Positions 9,036 to 17,600 of a stretch of DNA of 64,000 bases are shown here, in pieces. The notes under the pieces are model-generated. The model was not told where the DNA came from. It was given only the letters and a program-made list of their open reading frames with translations, and ran no database searches. Source of the stretch: Acinetobacter ihumii (lineage in GTDB: Bacteria > Pseudomonadota > Gammaproteobacteria > Pseudomonadales > Moraxellaceae); contig NZ_LR130760.1 of the NCBI RefSeq assembly GCF_900625095.1, positions 2,546,427 through 2,610,426 on the forward strand. The letters run 5' to 3'. Made by a program: the position numbers and the translations under genes. The first letter of the stretch is position 1. Each line of letters starts with the position of its first letter.

Positions 9036-9401
9036 ATGAAAAAATCAATATTTGTTGCGTCAATTTTGGCGACTACGGTTTTATCCTCAAGTGCTTTTGC
9101 AAAAGATGATCATGTGATTATTCAGGAAGCTGCCAAGAATATTGCGACTGTGCAGCAAGTTGCAAAAATGCAGGATGAAACAGGTGTCACGCTGACAGGT
9201 CAAATTACCAAACACATTAAAAGTGATCATTATCAATTTAAGGATCGCTCTGGCACGATTGATGTAGAAATTGACGATGACATCTGGCGTGCAGCAGGTT
9301 TAAAAATCGGTGATCATGTGCGATTGGTGGGCGAAGTGGATACTCATCGCTATAAACCGACCGATATTGAAGTGGTAAAAATTGACAAGATTCATCATTA
9401 A
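9036..9401 (+). CDS. Periplasmic BOF-domain protein, NirD/YgiW/YdeI stress-tolerance family
   Basis: The ATG at 9036 gives a textbook Sec signal (KKSIFVASILATTVLSSSAFA, cleavage before KDDH) and follows AGAGAG; the longer frame from 9009 would bury the signal. The mature part contains TGVTLTGQITKHI, DHYQFKDRSGTIDVEIDDDIW and VRLVGEVD, the five-stranded bacterial OB-fold of the YgiW/YdeI family (DUF388). Members support tolerance to peroxide, metals or peptides in the periplasm. A strong terminator follows directly. Confidence 0.88.
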   Translation: MKKSIFVASILATTVLSSSAFAKDDHVIIQEAAKNIATVQQVAKMQDETGVTLTGQITKHIKSDHYQFKDRSGTIDVEIDDDIWRAAGLKIGDHVRLVGEVDTHRYKPTDIEVVKIDKIHH

Positions 9402-9405
9402 AGCC

Positions 9406-9432
9406 AAGGCACTGATTCAGTGCCTTTTTTTA
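9406..9432 (+). terminator. Rho-independent terminator after the BOF gene
   Basis: AAGGCACTG / CAGTGCCTT form a nine-pair hairpin with a three-base loop, followed by a T run. Confidence 0.9.
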
Positions 9433-9536
9433 TACTGTTTTTACAGAAGTTTTTGCCGATTGAAAGAACGTGCGTGGCATCATGAAAAATGCTAGAATAT
9501 TGCGCTTCTCTCGTTGCCTTGCATAGTTGCGTAATC

Positions 9537-11105
9537 ATGACAACCAATACTCACATTACTGATGACCGTATCTTAATTCTGGATTTCGGCTCTCAATACA
9601 GCCAGCTCATTGCACGTCGTGTACGTGAAGCGGGTGTATATTCTGAAATGTATGCGTTTGATATGTCTGAAGAAGACATTCGTGCGTTTAACCCAAATGG
9701 CGTGATTTTGTCAGGTGGGCCTGAAAGTGTACATGAGGAAGGCAGTCCACGTGCGCCGCAAGTGGTGTTTGAGCTGGGCGTGCCGGTATTGGGCATTTGT
9801 TATGGTTTTCAAACCATGTCTGAACAGTTGGGCGGTAAAGTTGAGCCAGGCACTGTACATGAGTTTGGCTATGCCGAAGTAGATATTCAGCAGCGCGACC
9901 AATTAATTGGTAATTTGCAGGATCGTGAAGATCAATTGCATGTCTGGATGAGTCATGGCGACAAAGTTGGACGTTTACCCGAAGGTTTCCATACCACGGC
10001 CAGTACGCCAAGTTGTCCATATGCCGCTGCATCTGATGAGACCCGCCGCTTCTATGGCGTTCAGTTCCATCCAGAGGTGACACATACTGCAAAGGGTGCA
10101 GAGTTACTCTCTAACTTCGTACATAAAATCTGTGGTTGTGGTGGTCTTTGGACACCAGAACACATTATCGATTTGCGTGTCGAGCAATTACGTCAGCAAA
10201 TTGGCGATGAAAAAGTATTACTCGGTTTATCTGGCGGTGTAGACTCCTCTGTCGTTGCGGCACTTTTGCATAAAGCGATTGGTGACCAGCTCACTTGCGT
10301 ATTTGTAGACAATGGTTTGCTTCGTTTAAATGAAGGTGACCAAGTCATGCAAATGTTTGCTGATAACATGGGGATCCGTGTGATTCGTGCGGATGCAGAA
10401 GAGCGTTTCTTAACTGCATTGGCAGGCGAAGTTGATCCTGAGAAAAAACGTAAAATCATTGGTCGTGAATTTATCGAAGTTTTTGCAGAAGAAGCGCGCA
10501 AACTCGATGGTGTGAAATTCTTGGCCCAAGGTACGATTTATCCTGACGTGATCGAATCTGCTGCCAGCAAACAAGGCAAAGCACACGTGATTAAATCACA
10601 CCATAACGTAGGCGGTTTACCAGAAGATTTAGCTTTTGATTTGGTCGAGCCATTACGTGATTTATTTAAAGATGAAGTTCGTAAACTCGGTACAACGCTT
10701 GGTTTGCCGCACAGCATGATTTACCGTCACCCATTCCCGGGACCGGGCTTAGGTGTACGTATTTTGGGTGAAGTGAAAAAAGAATATGCGGATATTCTTC
10801 GCCTTGCTGATGATATCTTTATGCAGGAACTGCGTGCCAGTGGTTGGTATGACAAAACAGCACAAGCTTTTGCGGTGTTCCAACCTGTAAAATCAGTCGG
10901 TGTGGTGGGTGATGGTCGTCGTTATGCATGGGTGATTGCGCTTCGTGCAGTGGAAACGGTTGACTTTATGACAGCGCGTTTCGCTCACTTGCCGTATGAA
11001 TTGGTTGATAAAATCTCTACGCGTATTATGAATGAAATTAAAGATGTTTCCCGTGTGGTCTATGACGTGTCATCTAAGCCACCAGCGACGATTGAATGGG
11101 AGTAA
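9537..11105 (+). CDS. guaA: GMP synthase (glutamine-hydrolysing)
   Basis: The enzyme amidates XMP to GMP using glutamine and ATP in de novo purine synthesis. From the ATG at 9537 the product is 522 aa, close to the family length; the frame is open 48 bases further upstream, but that part does not match. Residues 11-200 form a class I glutamine amidotransferase domain with nucleophile Cys88 in GICYG and the HPEV His/Glu pair. An ATP-pyrophosphatase P-loop (LSGGVDSS) follows near residue 235, and the C-terminal dimerisation domain ends in PPATIEWE. It appears to be a single-gene unit bounded by terminators on both sides. Confidence 0.98.
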   Translation: MTTNTHITDDRILILDFGSQYSQLIARRVREAGVYSEMYAFDMSEEDIRAFNPNGVILSGGPESVHEEGSPRAPQVVFELGVPVLGICYGFQTMSEQLGGKVEPGTVHEFGYAEVDIQQRDQLIGNLQDREDQLHVWMSHGDKVGRLPEGFHTTASTPSCPYAAASDETRRFYGVQFHPEVTHTAKGAELLSNFVHKICGCGGLWTPEHIIDLRVEQLRQQIGDEKVLLGLSGGVDSSVVAALLHKAIGDQLTCVFVDNGLLRLNEGDQVMQMFADNMGIRVIRADAEERFLTALAGEVDPEKKRKIIGREFIEVFAEEARKLDGVKFLAQGTIYPDVIESAASKQGKAHVIKSHHNVGGLPEDLAFDLVEPLRDLFKDEVRKLGTTLGLPHSMIYRHPFPGPGLGVRILGEVKKEYADILRLADDIFMQELRASGWYDKTAQAFAVFQPVKSVGVVGDGRRYAWVIALRAVETVDFMTARFAHLPYELVDKISTRIMNEIKDVSRVVYDVSSKPPATIEWE

Positions 11106-11110
11106 TTCAG

Positions 11111-11240
11111 GGGGTTCAAGAAGCGAAGCTTCTTGCCTGAATTACGCCAAGCACTGCGCGCGCGGCAGGATGGGGTTTCAAGAATGAGCGAGTTTAAAGC
11201 ACTGCTTTAAACCAAGCGAAGTTTGTTGCCTGAATTCAAA
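11111..11240. repeat. Paired imperfect repeats with palindromic cores after guaA
   Basis: Two copies share the ends GGTT(T)CAAGAA and TTGCCTGAATT (11113-11143 and 11174-11236). Between these ends, copy 1 has the palindromic core AAGCGAAGCTT. Copy 2 has a longer core with TTTAAAGCACTGCTTTAAA and AAGCGAAGTTTG. The segment between them is GC-rich (GCGCGCGCGG). This looks like a REP- or MITE-like intergenic element; no family name can be given. Confidence 0.45.
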
Positions 11241-11279
11241 AGGTTCAGCGAAAAATATATTTTAATGGATTATAAGAAA

Positions 11280-11307
11280 CCGACTTGGTAACAAGTCGGC
11301 TTTTTTA
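11280..11307 (+). terminator. Rho-independent terminator of guaA
   Basis: CCGACTTG and CAAGTCGG pair around a GTAA loop and are followed by CTTTTTT. Confidence 0.9.
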
Positions 11308-11438
11308 CTGTTTTACGATAGATTAAGTGTTTGATATTTATTAAATACTCTAACTTGATTTTGTATAAGTCTTAAGATGTTAATTTTAGGGAAATTAAGT
11401 AATCCCTATATTGAATTTACTATTTTTATTACTGGGTA

Positions 11439-11981
11439 TTATTTCATTAAGGTGACTACTTTTTGCCATTCATCAAAATTAGTATTACGAGGTCTATCCC
11501 AATTAATTTTTCCTCCTACTTTTAATGCTCGCATACCTAGATTTTTACGAGAAGTAGCAATTTCAAATAATTCCGATAAGGTATCCCATAGTTCAATTAT
11601 TACTTTTCGGTCTGCTTGAAGCCTTCTATGCGCTAAGTCATTACGAGTATCACGTGCACGATCTAATATTTTATAAGTATCCCTTGTAATAATTTTAGAT
11701 AGTCTCAAAAGCTTATGTTTAGCATGAATTGATTTTCGATTTATAAGGCTCTTTAGATTACTATGACATTTTTGCACTCTTAATGGGTATTTAAATTTTT
11801 GTTTTTTATACACATTTACCCACAAAATTTCTGTGAGTTGCTCTACAACTATCCACAGATTGTTAAGCGCATCATTATTGTTTTGGTTGATTAAAGACGT
11901 ATAACCATTTACAAGAAAAAAAGGTGTAAATCTAGTGAGAGATTTAATGACATCTTGCCCTTCAAAAAAAGATTTTTCCAT
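11439..11981 (-). CDS. HEPN-motif protein, C-terminal half of a split gene
   Basis: This 180-aa alpha-helical protein contains RNDLAH (Arg113-His118), which fits the R-x4-6-H catalytic motif of HEPN ribonucleases. An earlier helix (LNNLWIVVEQLTEILW) fits the first HEPN helix. It lies in the -1 frame relative to the upstream ORF, overlaps it by 73 bases, and appears to continue it. It has its own ATG at 11981 with a weak GAGA upstream, so independent translation is possible. HEPN domains are found in toxins and antiphage effectors that cut RNA; which applies here is not known. AT-rich and unlike neighbouring core genes, it may be acquired DNA. Confidence 0.6.
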   Translation of the reverse strand: MEKSFFEGQDVIKSLTRFTPFFLVNGYTSLINQNNNDALNNLWIVVEQLTEILWVNVYKKQKFKYPLRVQKCHSNLKSLINRKSIHAKHKLLRLSKIITRDTYKILDRARDTRNDLAHRRLQADRKVIIELWDTLSELFEIATSRKNLGMRALKVGGKINWDRPRNTNFDEWQKVVTLMK

Positions 11982-12640
11982 ATTCTCAAAACTCTAGGTG
12001 ACATAAGAGGCTCAAATCGTTCACTTGTAGAGGCCAAATTTGATCTTAATCTAGTATGAAGAGATGGTGTATAAGAAAATAGAGTGGTTTTTTCATATAG
12101 TGATCCAATCTCTAGTTCATGTGAATACAAAACTTCAGCATGTATTCCACCTAATAATAAAGAACATAAGATTTCATTTAATTTGGCAACTCCTTCAAAT
12201 ATTGTTGAAAAAAAATTGCACTGAGGAATTGCTATTGTTCCATCGTAGCTTACCAATGCATCCAACTTTTCATTAATTCCTAAAGGAAGTATTCCTACTA
12301 CTTCTGATAATTCCATTCCAACATAAGAATTTTCATTAATTTGTTCTAATGAGAAACTTATTTGTTTTTTGTTATCGCTAACTATTGCTGAATATGGTCT
12401 TAAATGAACCATCCAAGCAGGATTATATGACGGTACACTAGAAATCGGCTCTACATAGTCAAAAGGAGCATCTGATTTTTCAATCCAATCTCCTCCATAC
12501 CAAACAGAAGTTTCAGTTGGTTTGTTTTTAATTACGTCTGTTAGTGTTTTAGGAATATTACGATTATCTGACATAAATGGATTAAAATTATCCTCAAATG
12601 CGTATATTTGACCTGTCTGAATATCCTGATAGTATTTCAT
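11909..12640 (-). CDS. Unrecognised protein, N-terminal half of the split HEPN gene
   Basis: The 243-aa frame opens at 12640 with MKYYQDIQTGQIYAFED; GAAG lies 12 bases upstream. About 215 residues look like a real protein with beta-rich segments (SYVGMELSEVVGILPLG, AEVLYSHELEIGSLYEK). The last 25 codons read as out-of-frame sequence. Near 11970-11964 a run of seven T on the minus strand (codons CTT TTT TTG) is where the frame would switch to the HEPN part. One missing T, or a -1 slip on the heptamer T TTT TTG, would join the two into about 400 residues. The N-terminal domain is not a family I can name. Confidence 0.55.
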   Translation of the reverse strand: MKYYQDIQTGQIYAFEDNFNPFMSDNRNIPKTLTDVIKNKPTETSVWYGGDWIEKSDAPFDYVEPISSVPSYNPAWMVHLRPYSAIVSDNKKQISFSLEQINENSYVGMELSEVVGILPLGINEKLDALVSYDGTIAIPQCNFFSTIFEGVAKLNEILCSLLLGGIHAEVLYSHELEIGSLYEKTTLFSYTPSLHTRLRSNLASTSERFEPLMSPRVLRIWKNLFLKGKMSLNLSLDLHLFFL

Positions 12641-13035
12641 ATTTTATTTACTTCAAATTCTGAGTTCCGTTAAGTTTATAACTTAATAAAAAAAATCAAC
12701 AAAATAATAGCTTATTTAACATAATAGTCGTTATGTTGAATTACATTTAAAAAATTTATTTTTCAAAAGGTTATAAATCATATTTGTGTGCTATAAAAAA
12801 TAGAAAACATGCATTTGAAACAATTTGATCACTTTATAGACATATCTGATACCTACTTCTAATAAGAAAAGCATCAGTCATTCTTTTTACTACCTAATTT
12901 TCTCTCTCATCTTACTCAAAAGAATAAATAGTTTTAATATCAATAGGATAAGAATTTTAAAACATCCAAACTTGCAAAAAGATATATTAAGATATATCTT
13001 AATGATCATTATTTAGTTTTTTTGAGAAAATTAGA
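12641..13035. other. AT-rich intergenic region upstream of the padR-like gene
   Basis: No gene is seen. It holds the divergent promoters of the split HEPN gene and the PadR operon. The palindrome listed separately (12986-13003) is the only clear structure. Confidence 0.5.
12986..13003. promoter_or_regulatory. 18-bp perfect palindrome, probable PadR operator
   Basis: ATTAAGATATATCTTAAT reads the same on both strands and is preceded by an overlapping partial copy (AAAGATATATTAA). A second short palindrome AATGATCATT follows directly. It lies 33 bases before the PadR-like start. PadR proteins of the YqjI type often repress their own genes through such AT-rich inverted repeats; binding here is inferred. 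Confidence 0.55.
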
Positions 13036-13560
13036 ATGAAATATCCCACAGATCATCATTTTGAGCATTCTCTGTCTTATGAAGTCCCTCAGGGTTCCGC
13101 TCGTCGTGGTCGATTATTCGAAGCAGGTCGGATGAAGCTTTTGGTTTTATATCTCATTCAACAAAGCCCTAAACATGGTTATGAAATTATTAAAGAAATT
13201 AGCGAGTTCGTCGGTGGGGACTATAGCCCAAGTGCTGGCACGATTTACCCAACATTAACTATGCTTGAAGAAATGAACCTGATCTCACTGCTGGATGTAG
13301 AACGTAAGCAATATCAAGTCACTCAACAAGGTGAAGACTATTTAAAAGAACAACAAGATATGTTGAATGCTTTACTGGAAAAGTTACGCCTTCGGCGTGA
13401 AATTCATAGCAATGATCAACTGATTGATATTCATCGCGCGATGGAAAATCTTAAAACGGCTTTACGGCTGAAACTGAAGGTTGCCGAGTTAACGCCAGAA
13501 CATATTCATCAAATTGCTGAAAAGATTGATCAGGCAGCTGTTGAAATTGGTCGTTTATAA
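13036..13560 (+). CDS. PadR-family regulator, YqjI-like
   Basis: The 174-aa protein has a winged helix at about residues 33-110 with HGYEIIKEISEFVGGDYSPSAGTIYP, the PadR recognition-helix signature (S-x-G-T-I-Y-P-x-L). The C-terminal helix (IHRAMENLKTALRLKL, then IHQIAEKIDQAAVEI) resembles the C-terminal region of E. coli YqjI. YqjI controls an iron/siderophore reductase gene in response to nickel and iron. The N-terminus has a short His-containing stretch (DHHFEH) but not the long His/Cys-rich arm of YqjI. A Fur-like gene follows 16 bases after the stop, suggesting metal-linked control. No ferric reductase gene is adjacent. Confidence 0.8.
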   Translation: MKYPTDHHFEHSLSYEVPQGSARRGRLFEAGRMKLLVLYLIQQSPKHGYEIIKEISEFVGGDYSPSAGTIYPTLTMLEEMNLISLLDVERKQYQVTQQGEDYLKEQQDMLNALLEKLRLRREIHSNDQLIDIHRAMENLKTALRLKLKVAELTPEHIHQIAEKIDQAAVEIGRL

Positions 13561-13576
13561 ATACGGAGGATGAATG

Positions 13577-13966
13577 ATGATAGACAAGCAAAATCAGCTT
13601 AAACAGGCAGGCTTAAGAGTCACGCATTCGCGTATCTCCATCCTAAATTTACTTGAACAGCAGAGTAGTGATTTAACGATTAAACAGATTTATCAAAAAT
13701 TGCAGGTGCAGCGTCAGCAACTCAGTCTGGCGACGATTTACCGTGTATTAAGTGATCTTGTTGATGCAGGTTTAATTTCGAGTTATCAGTTTCATCGTGC
13801 AGAAGCAAAGTTTAATTTGCCTGATCGTGGCAAAAAACAAGTGCTTCACATTCAGTGCGGTGCATTATCCAGTGCCCAACAAGCCCAGTTTTTACACTCC
13901 TTGCAAGCTGTATTTGAACAATTTCAAGTGGATTTAATGCAATTTGAAGTTCAGGAAAGTGCTTAA
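13577..13966 (+). CDS. Fur-family-like regulator with degenerate metal sites
   Basis: GGAGG sits 7 bases before the ATG at 13577; ATG 13574, one codon upstream in the same frame, is too close to it. The 129-aa protein has the Fur winged-helix core: LKQAGLRVTHSRISILNLL, then LSLATIYRVLSDLVDAGLI (the A-T-(I/V)-Y-R-x-L recognition helix). The dimerisation half is short. Where Fur proteins carry HHxH and CxxC ligands this one reads LHIQCGALSS, so the usual regulatory and structural metal sites are largely missing. It lies in one operon between the PadR gene and the DUF3861 gene. Confidence 0.8.
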   Translation: MIDKQNQLKQAGLRVTHSRISILNLLEQQSSDLTIKQIYQKLQVQRQQLSLATIYRVLSDLVDAGLISSYQFHRAEAKFNLPDRGKKQVLHIQCGALSSAQQAQFLHSLQAVFEQFQVDLMQFEVQESA

Positions 13967-13992
13967 TTTTGAAAGAGAATAGGAAGTGATTT

Positions 13993-14295
13993 ATGAAACA
14001 ACATCAATATTTTGTCACAGTGCAACATCTTAAAGATGCCAAAGGTGAGGTCTCTAGTTATGCTGAAAAACTAGAGTTTTATAGTCGTAATCATGATGAT
14101 ATTTTTCAGATTGTAGAAAAATTAAAATCGGCAAATTTGTTTGATGAACAAACCACGCAGTCTTTTGCTGTTGGTCTAAAACTGTTTAGTGAAGTGCTGC
14201 TAGAGCAACGTGATCATCCTTTATTCAACGAATTTGCACCGCACTTTCGTGCTTTTATGAAACATATGAAAAGCCAGATTTCATCTACTCAATAA
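13993..14295 (+). CDS. DUF3861 domain protein
   Basis: The 100-aa cytoplasmic protein matches my recollection of the DUF3861 pattern: KDAKGEVS, then a NHDDIFQIVEKLK helix, LFDEQTTQSFAVGLKLFSEV, and a final PHFRAFMKHMK. Its function is not known. TAGGAAGTG precedes the ATG. It is the third gene of the PadR / Fur-like operon, 26 bases after the Fur-like stop, so metal- or redox-responsive control is a reasonable inference. Confidence 0.75.
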   Translation: MKQHQYFVTVQHLKDAKGEVSSYAEKLEFYSRNHDDIFQIVEKLKSANLFDEQTTQSFAVGLKLFSEVLLEQRDHPLFNEFAPHFRAFMKHMKSQISSTQ

Positions 14296-14598
14296 TTGTG
14301 GTACCAGAGAAGACAAGGATTGTCTTAAAAATAGCACTACACTGTCTTAGAGTTATGCATAGATTGCTAAATTAAGTTTGTTAATATAAAGATAATCAGT
14401 AAGATAACTCCAATGTGAACAACAGCAGTTGATTGATTCTAAATATATTGTTTACGCAATGATAAAAGAACAATACGCTGAGACACGTTATTCTAATTTA
14501 AACACCTCTTCTATGTAATGAATAGCATTTTGATCAGTCAGCATACATATCAATTTCGCCAGCCATTCAAGATCTAAGCAGATATCAGGACAAAGATA
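14296..14598. other. Intergenic region before the pirin gene
   Basis: About 300 bp with no gene, no clear hairpin terminator and no strong promoter hexamers that I could define. Confidence 0.4.
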
Positions 14599-15546
14599 AT
14601 GACCAATACCAATTATACGGAAATCTCAGACTCGAAGGATTGTGAAAATTATATCAATCAATTTATTCAGGATTTTCAAATTCGTAGTGCTGAAATTGGT
14701 AAAGGCACTGTCATCAAACGTGCATTACCAAGTCGGCAAAAACGTATGATTGGGGCGTGGTGTTTTTTAGATCATGCAGGACCCGTCACCTTCCCTCAGG
14801 GTGATGGCTTGGACGTAGGACCACATCCGCATACCGGACTGCAAACTTTTACTTGGATGATCGAAGGCACCATGATGCATACCGATAGTCTGGGAAGCAA
14901 GCAGTTGATTCGTCCTTATCAGGTCAATCTGATGACAGCTGGATATGGAATTTCACATACAGAAGTTGCGCCAGATACTGAAACCAAAATGCATGCTGCC
15001 CAGCTCTGGATTGCCTTGCCCGATGAAAAGCTCAATATGCCGCCACAATTTGACCATTATCCAGTGTTACCAAAAACAGAGCAGGATCAGGTTGAATTTA
15101 CGGTTTTAGTGGGGGAGTTCATGGGTCAGACTTCTCCTGTAGCGGTGCATACGCCATTGGTTGGGGTGGATTTGACCGCTCAGGCAGACACGAAAACCCG
15201 TATTCCCCTGAATCCAAAATTTGAATATGGCTTTTTAGCACTCGAAGGTCATGCATGGGTCAATGGACATGAATTGAACCAAGATAATCTGGTGGTTTTA
15301 GAGCCGGGAATCGAACATATTGATGTTGATATTCCTCAAGGTCATCGCGTATTACTGATTGGCGGTGAGCCCTTTGAAAAGCCAGTGCTGTTGTGGTGGA
15401 ACCTTGTTGGTCGTACCACTGAAGGATTGCGCGAAGCGCGCGAACAATGGGTCAATCACGATGCGCGTTTTGGCGAAATCCCTGATTATGACGGTCCACG
15501 TCTTGAAGCCCCTACTTTTCCAGACCAAATGAGAGCATCCAAATGA
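14599..15546 (+). CDS. Pirin family protein
   Basis: This 315-aa double cupin has the pirin metal motif HPHTGLQTFTWMIEG: the His pair and the later HTE of GYGISHTEV supply ligands for a single iron. The second cupin follows with the expected FLALEGHAWVNG. Bacterial pirins act as quercetin 2,4-dioxygenase-like enzymes or redox-sensing partners; the role here is not fixed. The stop overlaps the ATG of the OsmC gene by 4 bases (ATGA), so translation is coupled. OsmC and a GST in the same run suggest an oxidative or electrophile stress unit. Confidence 0.9.
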   Translation: MTNTNYTEISDSKDCENYINQFIQDFQIRSAEIGKGTVIKRALPSRQKRMIGAWCFLDHAGPVTFPQGDGLDVGPHPHTGLQTFTWMIEGTMMHTDSLGSKQLIRPYQVNLMTAGYGISHTEVAPDTETKMHAAQLWIALPDEKLNMPPQFDHYPVLPKTEQDQVEFTVLVGEFMGQTSPVAVHTPLVGVDLTAQADTKTRIPLNPKFEYGFLALEGHAWVNGHELNQDNLVVLEPGIEHIDVDIPQGHRVLLIGGEPFEKPVLLWWNLVGRTTEGLREAREQWVNHDARFGEIPDYDGPRLEAPTFPDQMRASK

Positions 15547-15941
15547 GTGTAATTGCACGTAGTGTCGTTAAAACAGATCCCGCACCGTGGAAAGGTGAGG
15601 TGATTAGTGGTAAACATCATTATGTTACCGATAAACCTGAATCTTTTGGTGGTCATGACACTGGACCTGCGCCTTACGATTTTCTGACTGCCAGTCTGGC
15701 TTCATGTACCATGATTACCTTGCGTATGTATGCCCAGCATAAGGAAATGGACTTTGGTGAGTTTAGCGTCGAAGTTGATTTTTTTATGAATAAGGAACAA
15801 CAGGAATGGATCGAACGTCGTGTGACTTTTAAAAATCCATTATCTGAAGAAATGCAGGAAAAAGTATTGAATGTCTGTAGTAAAACACCAGTAACCAAGA
15901 CCTTATTACGCAGTGTGGAAATCAAAACCACCTTAGCTTAA
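15543..15941 (+). CDS. OsmC family protein (thiol peroxidase-like)
   Basis: The 132-aa protein shows the OsmC core: GPAPYDFLTASLASCTMITLRMYA with the first reactive Cys in the LASC turn, and a second Cys in NVCSKTPVTKTL. The family reduces organic hydroperoxides with a Cys pair. It starts within the pirin stop codon (ATGA overlap), and a GST gene follows 100 bases later. The length fits the short YhfA-like/OsmC proteins. No signal peptide is present, so it is cytoplasmic. Confidence 0.9.
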   Translation: MSVIARSVVKTDPAPWKGEVISGKHHYVTDKPESFGGHDTGPAPYDFLTASLASCTMITLRMYAQHKEMDFGEFSVEVDFFMNKEQQEWIERRVTFKNPLSEEMQEKVLNVCSKTPVTKTLLRSVEIKTTLA

Positions 15942-16041
15942 TTTTGTTGCAATCTAATGATTTTACAATTCAGCCCATGCAATGCTCATGGGCTGAATGC
16001 GATCAATCAATTTAAAATTTTGGCGAGAAATAGAGAACAAT

Positions 16042-16683
16042 ATGCTGACTTTACATCATCTGGAACAATCGCGTTCTTTTCGGATTTTATGGGCTTTAGA
16101 AGAGCTACAACAAGACTATCAAATCCAATATTACAAACGCTTACCGACCTTTGCAGCACCACCCGAATTGAAGCAGGTGCATCCTTTAGGCAAAGCACCC
16201 ATTTTGCAGGATGATGACCGTGCGATTGCTGAATCTGCGGTCATTTTGGAATATCTACAAAGCCATTATGATCCACAACAGCAGTTCAAACCACAGAGTC
16301 CTGAAGATGCCTTTCAGTATTTATACTGGATGCATTATGCCGAAGGTTCACTCATGCCCCTATTGGTATTTCAGTTGGTGATGAATAATGTGTCTAAAAA
16401 TGTCCCTTTTTTAATTCGACCAGTTGCAAACAAAATTACGGATGGCATTAAAGCCGGTTTTATTCGTCCACGATTAAACGATCATATTGCTTTTTTAGAG
16501 GATTACTTATCCGAGCATGACTATTTTGCAGGTCAGTTTAGTTTTGCCGATATTCAAATGAGTTTTCCGCTAGAAGCTTTTCTGACGCGTACCGTGGGTC
16601 AATATCCGAATATCCAAGCGTTTTTAAAACGGATACAAGCACGTGAAGGCTATCAGCGAGCTAAACGAAAGGGCATTGAATAA
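16042..16683 (+). CDS. Glutathione S-transferase family protein
   Basis: The ATG at 16042 (MLTLHHLEQSRSFRILW) follows AGAGAACA and begins exactly at the first thioredoxin-fold strand; the frame is open to 15997 without homology. The 213-aa protein has the GST pattern: HLEQSRSFRILWALEEL with a catalytic Ser, HPLGKAPIL (the cis-Pro turn) and ESAVILEYL for glutathione gamma-glutamyl binding. An alpha-helical C-terminal domain follows with FSFADIQMSFPLEAF. The substrate is not readable. It is probably co-transcribed with pirin and OsmC. Confidence 0.9.
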   Translation: MLTLHHLEQSRSFRILWALEELQQDYQIQYYKRLPTFAAPPELKQVHPLGKAPILQDDDRAIAESAVILEYLQSHYDPQQQFKPQSPEDAFQYLYWMHYAEGSLMPLLVFQLVMNNVSKNVPFLIRPVANKITDGIKAGFIRPRLNDHIAFLEDYLSEHDYFAGQFSFADIQMSFPLEAFLTRTVGQYPNIQAFLKRIQAREGYQRAKRKGIE

Positions 16684-16781
16684 TCCCGTATTTTTTTTAA
16701 TTTTTCATTGAGTCTACATCTATACAATAAAAATAGATGCGGTGATTAAATTGAACACAGAATAATAAATGTGGCGATTAA

Positions 16782-16820
16782 AAAAACCAAGTGCTTAGAG
16801 GGCACTTGGTTTTTGTGTTT
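16782..16820. terminator. Bidirectional terminator between GST and SPOR genes
   Basis: AAAAACCAAGTGC and GCACTTGGTTTTT form a long hairpin with A and T runs on both sides, so it can end transcripts from both convergent units. Confidence 0.88.
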
Positions 16821-16842
16821 TTTAGCGGTGTAATTTTTACTT

Positions 16843-17460
16843 TTAGCGTTTGACCACAATGGAATCAATGCCACTATGTTGCAAGGTTTGCTGTGCAGCC
16901 ACAGCAGAATCTTGTGAGTCATAAGGCCCTGAAATCACGCGGTACCATGTTTTTCCATTTTCAACGCTTTTGACCACATCCGCAGATAAGCCATTCAAAA
17001 TAATTTCTGCACGTCGTGCATCGGCACTGTCAGGGTCAGGATAGCTACGTACTTGTAAAATATAAGAGCTTTGATGTACTTGAACGTTTTCTTCTGCATT
17101 TACCGCAGCAGCAGGATCATTAGCTGTAGGCATGCTGGCAGCTTCACGTGGTGCTTCCACAATCACGACAGGCTGACTATTTTTTGTTTCAGGAACGGCT
17201 TGCTCAGGAATAGGCGTAACCTGTTGTTGAGGCAGCAAATCATAGAAACGATAGTCATGGTTGGTGTCTTCTTCCTGATAATGTGGTGAAGTCACTTCAT
17301 TGTGCGTTGAAACAGGTTTCCACGGTTTCCAGAGCATGAGAACCACGCCAATACACATAATCAGCAAAATTGCGAATAAAGTGCCTAACCATTTTGGAAT
17401 CAACGGTTTTTTGGGCTTGTTGGGTCGTTCAGATACACCGCGCTGCGTTTTTCCAAACAC
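16843..17460 (-). CDS. SPOR-domain membrane protein (FtsN-like layout)
   Basis: The 205-aa bitopic protein has a basic cytoplasmic N-terminus (residues 1-23), one membrane helix (WLGTLFAILLIMCIGVVLML), a Pro/Glu-rich periplasmic linker, and a C-terminal SPOR domain beginning at SSYILQVRSYPDPDSADARR and ending in GIDSIVVKR. SPOR domains bind denuded glycan strands at division septa. The layout is that of FtsN or DedD, and Acinetobacter FtsN-like genes lie next to argS, which is the case here (argS ends 141 bases upstream on the same strand). I prefer cell-division protein but give no symbol. Confidence 0.82.
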   Translation of the reverse strand: MFGKTQRGVSERPNKPKKPLIPKWLGTLFAILLIMCIGVVLMLWKPWKPVSTHNEVTSPHYQEEDTNHDYRFYDLLPQQQVTPIPEQAVPETKNSQPVVIVEAPREAASMPTANDPAAAVNAEENVQVHQSSYILQVRSYPDPDSADARRAEIILNGLSADVVKSVENGKTWYRVISGPYDSQDSAVAAQQTLQHSGIDSIVVKR

Positions 17461-17600
17461 GTGAAATCCTCTTTAAATTAAGGGCATTGCCACTAGAATT
17501 TTAAAAAACAAAGCATGATCCGTAGATGATGCCTTGTTCAATGCACTTCGCATCGTCGTTCCAGCTGTTAGCTGTACAATGATGGAGCACTTTGCTCGAT

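Noticed and set aside
9688..10501. Long antisense ORFs inside guaA
   Set aside because: The guaA reading is fully conserved in motif and length, and the antisense frames show no family pattern or start signal.
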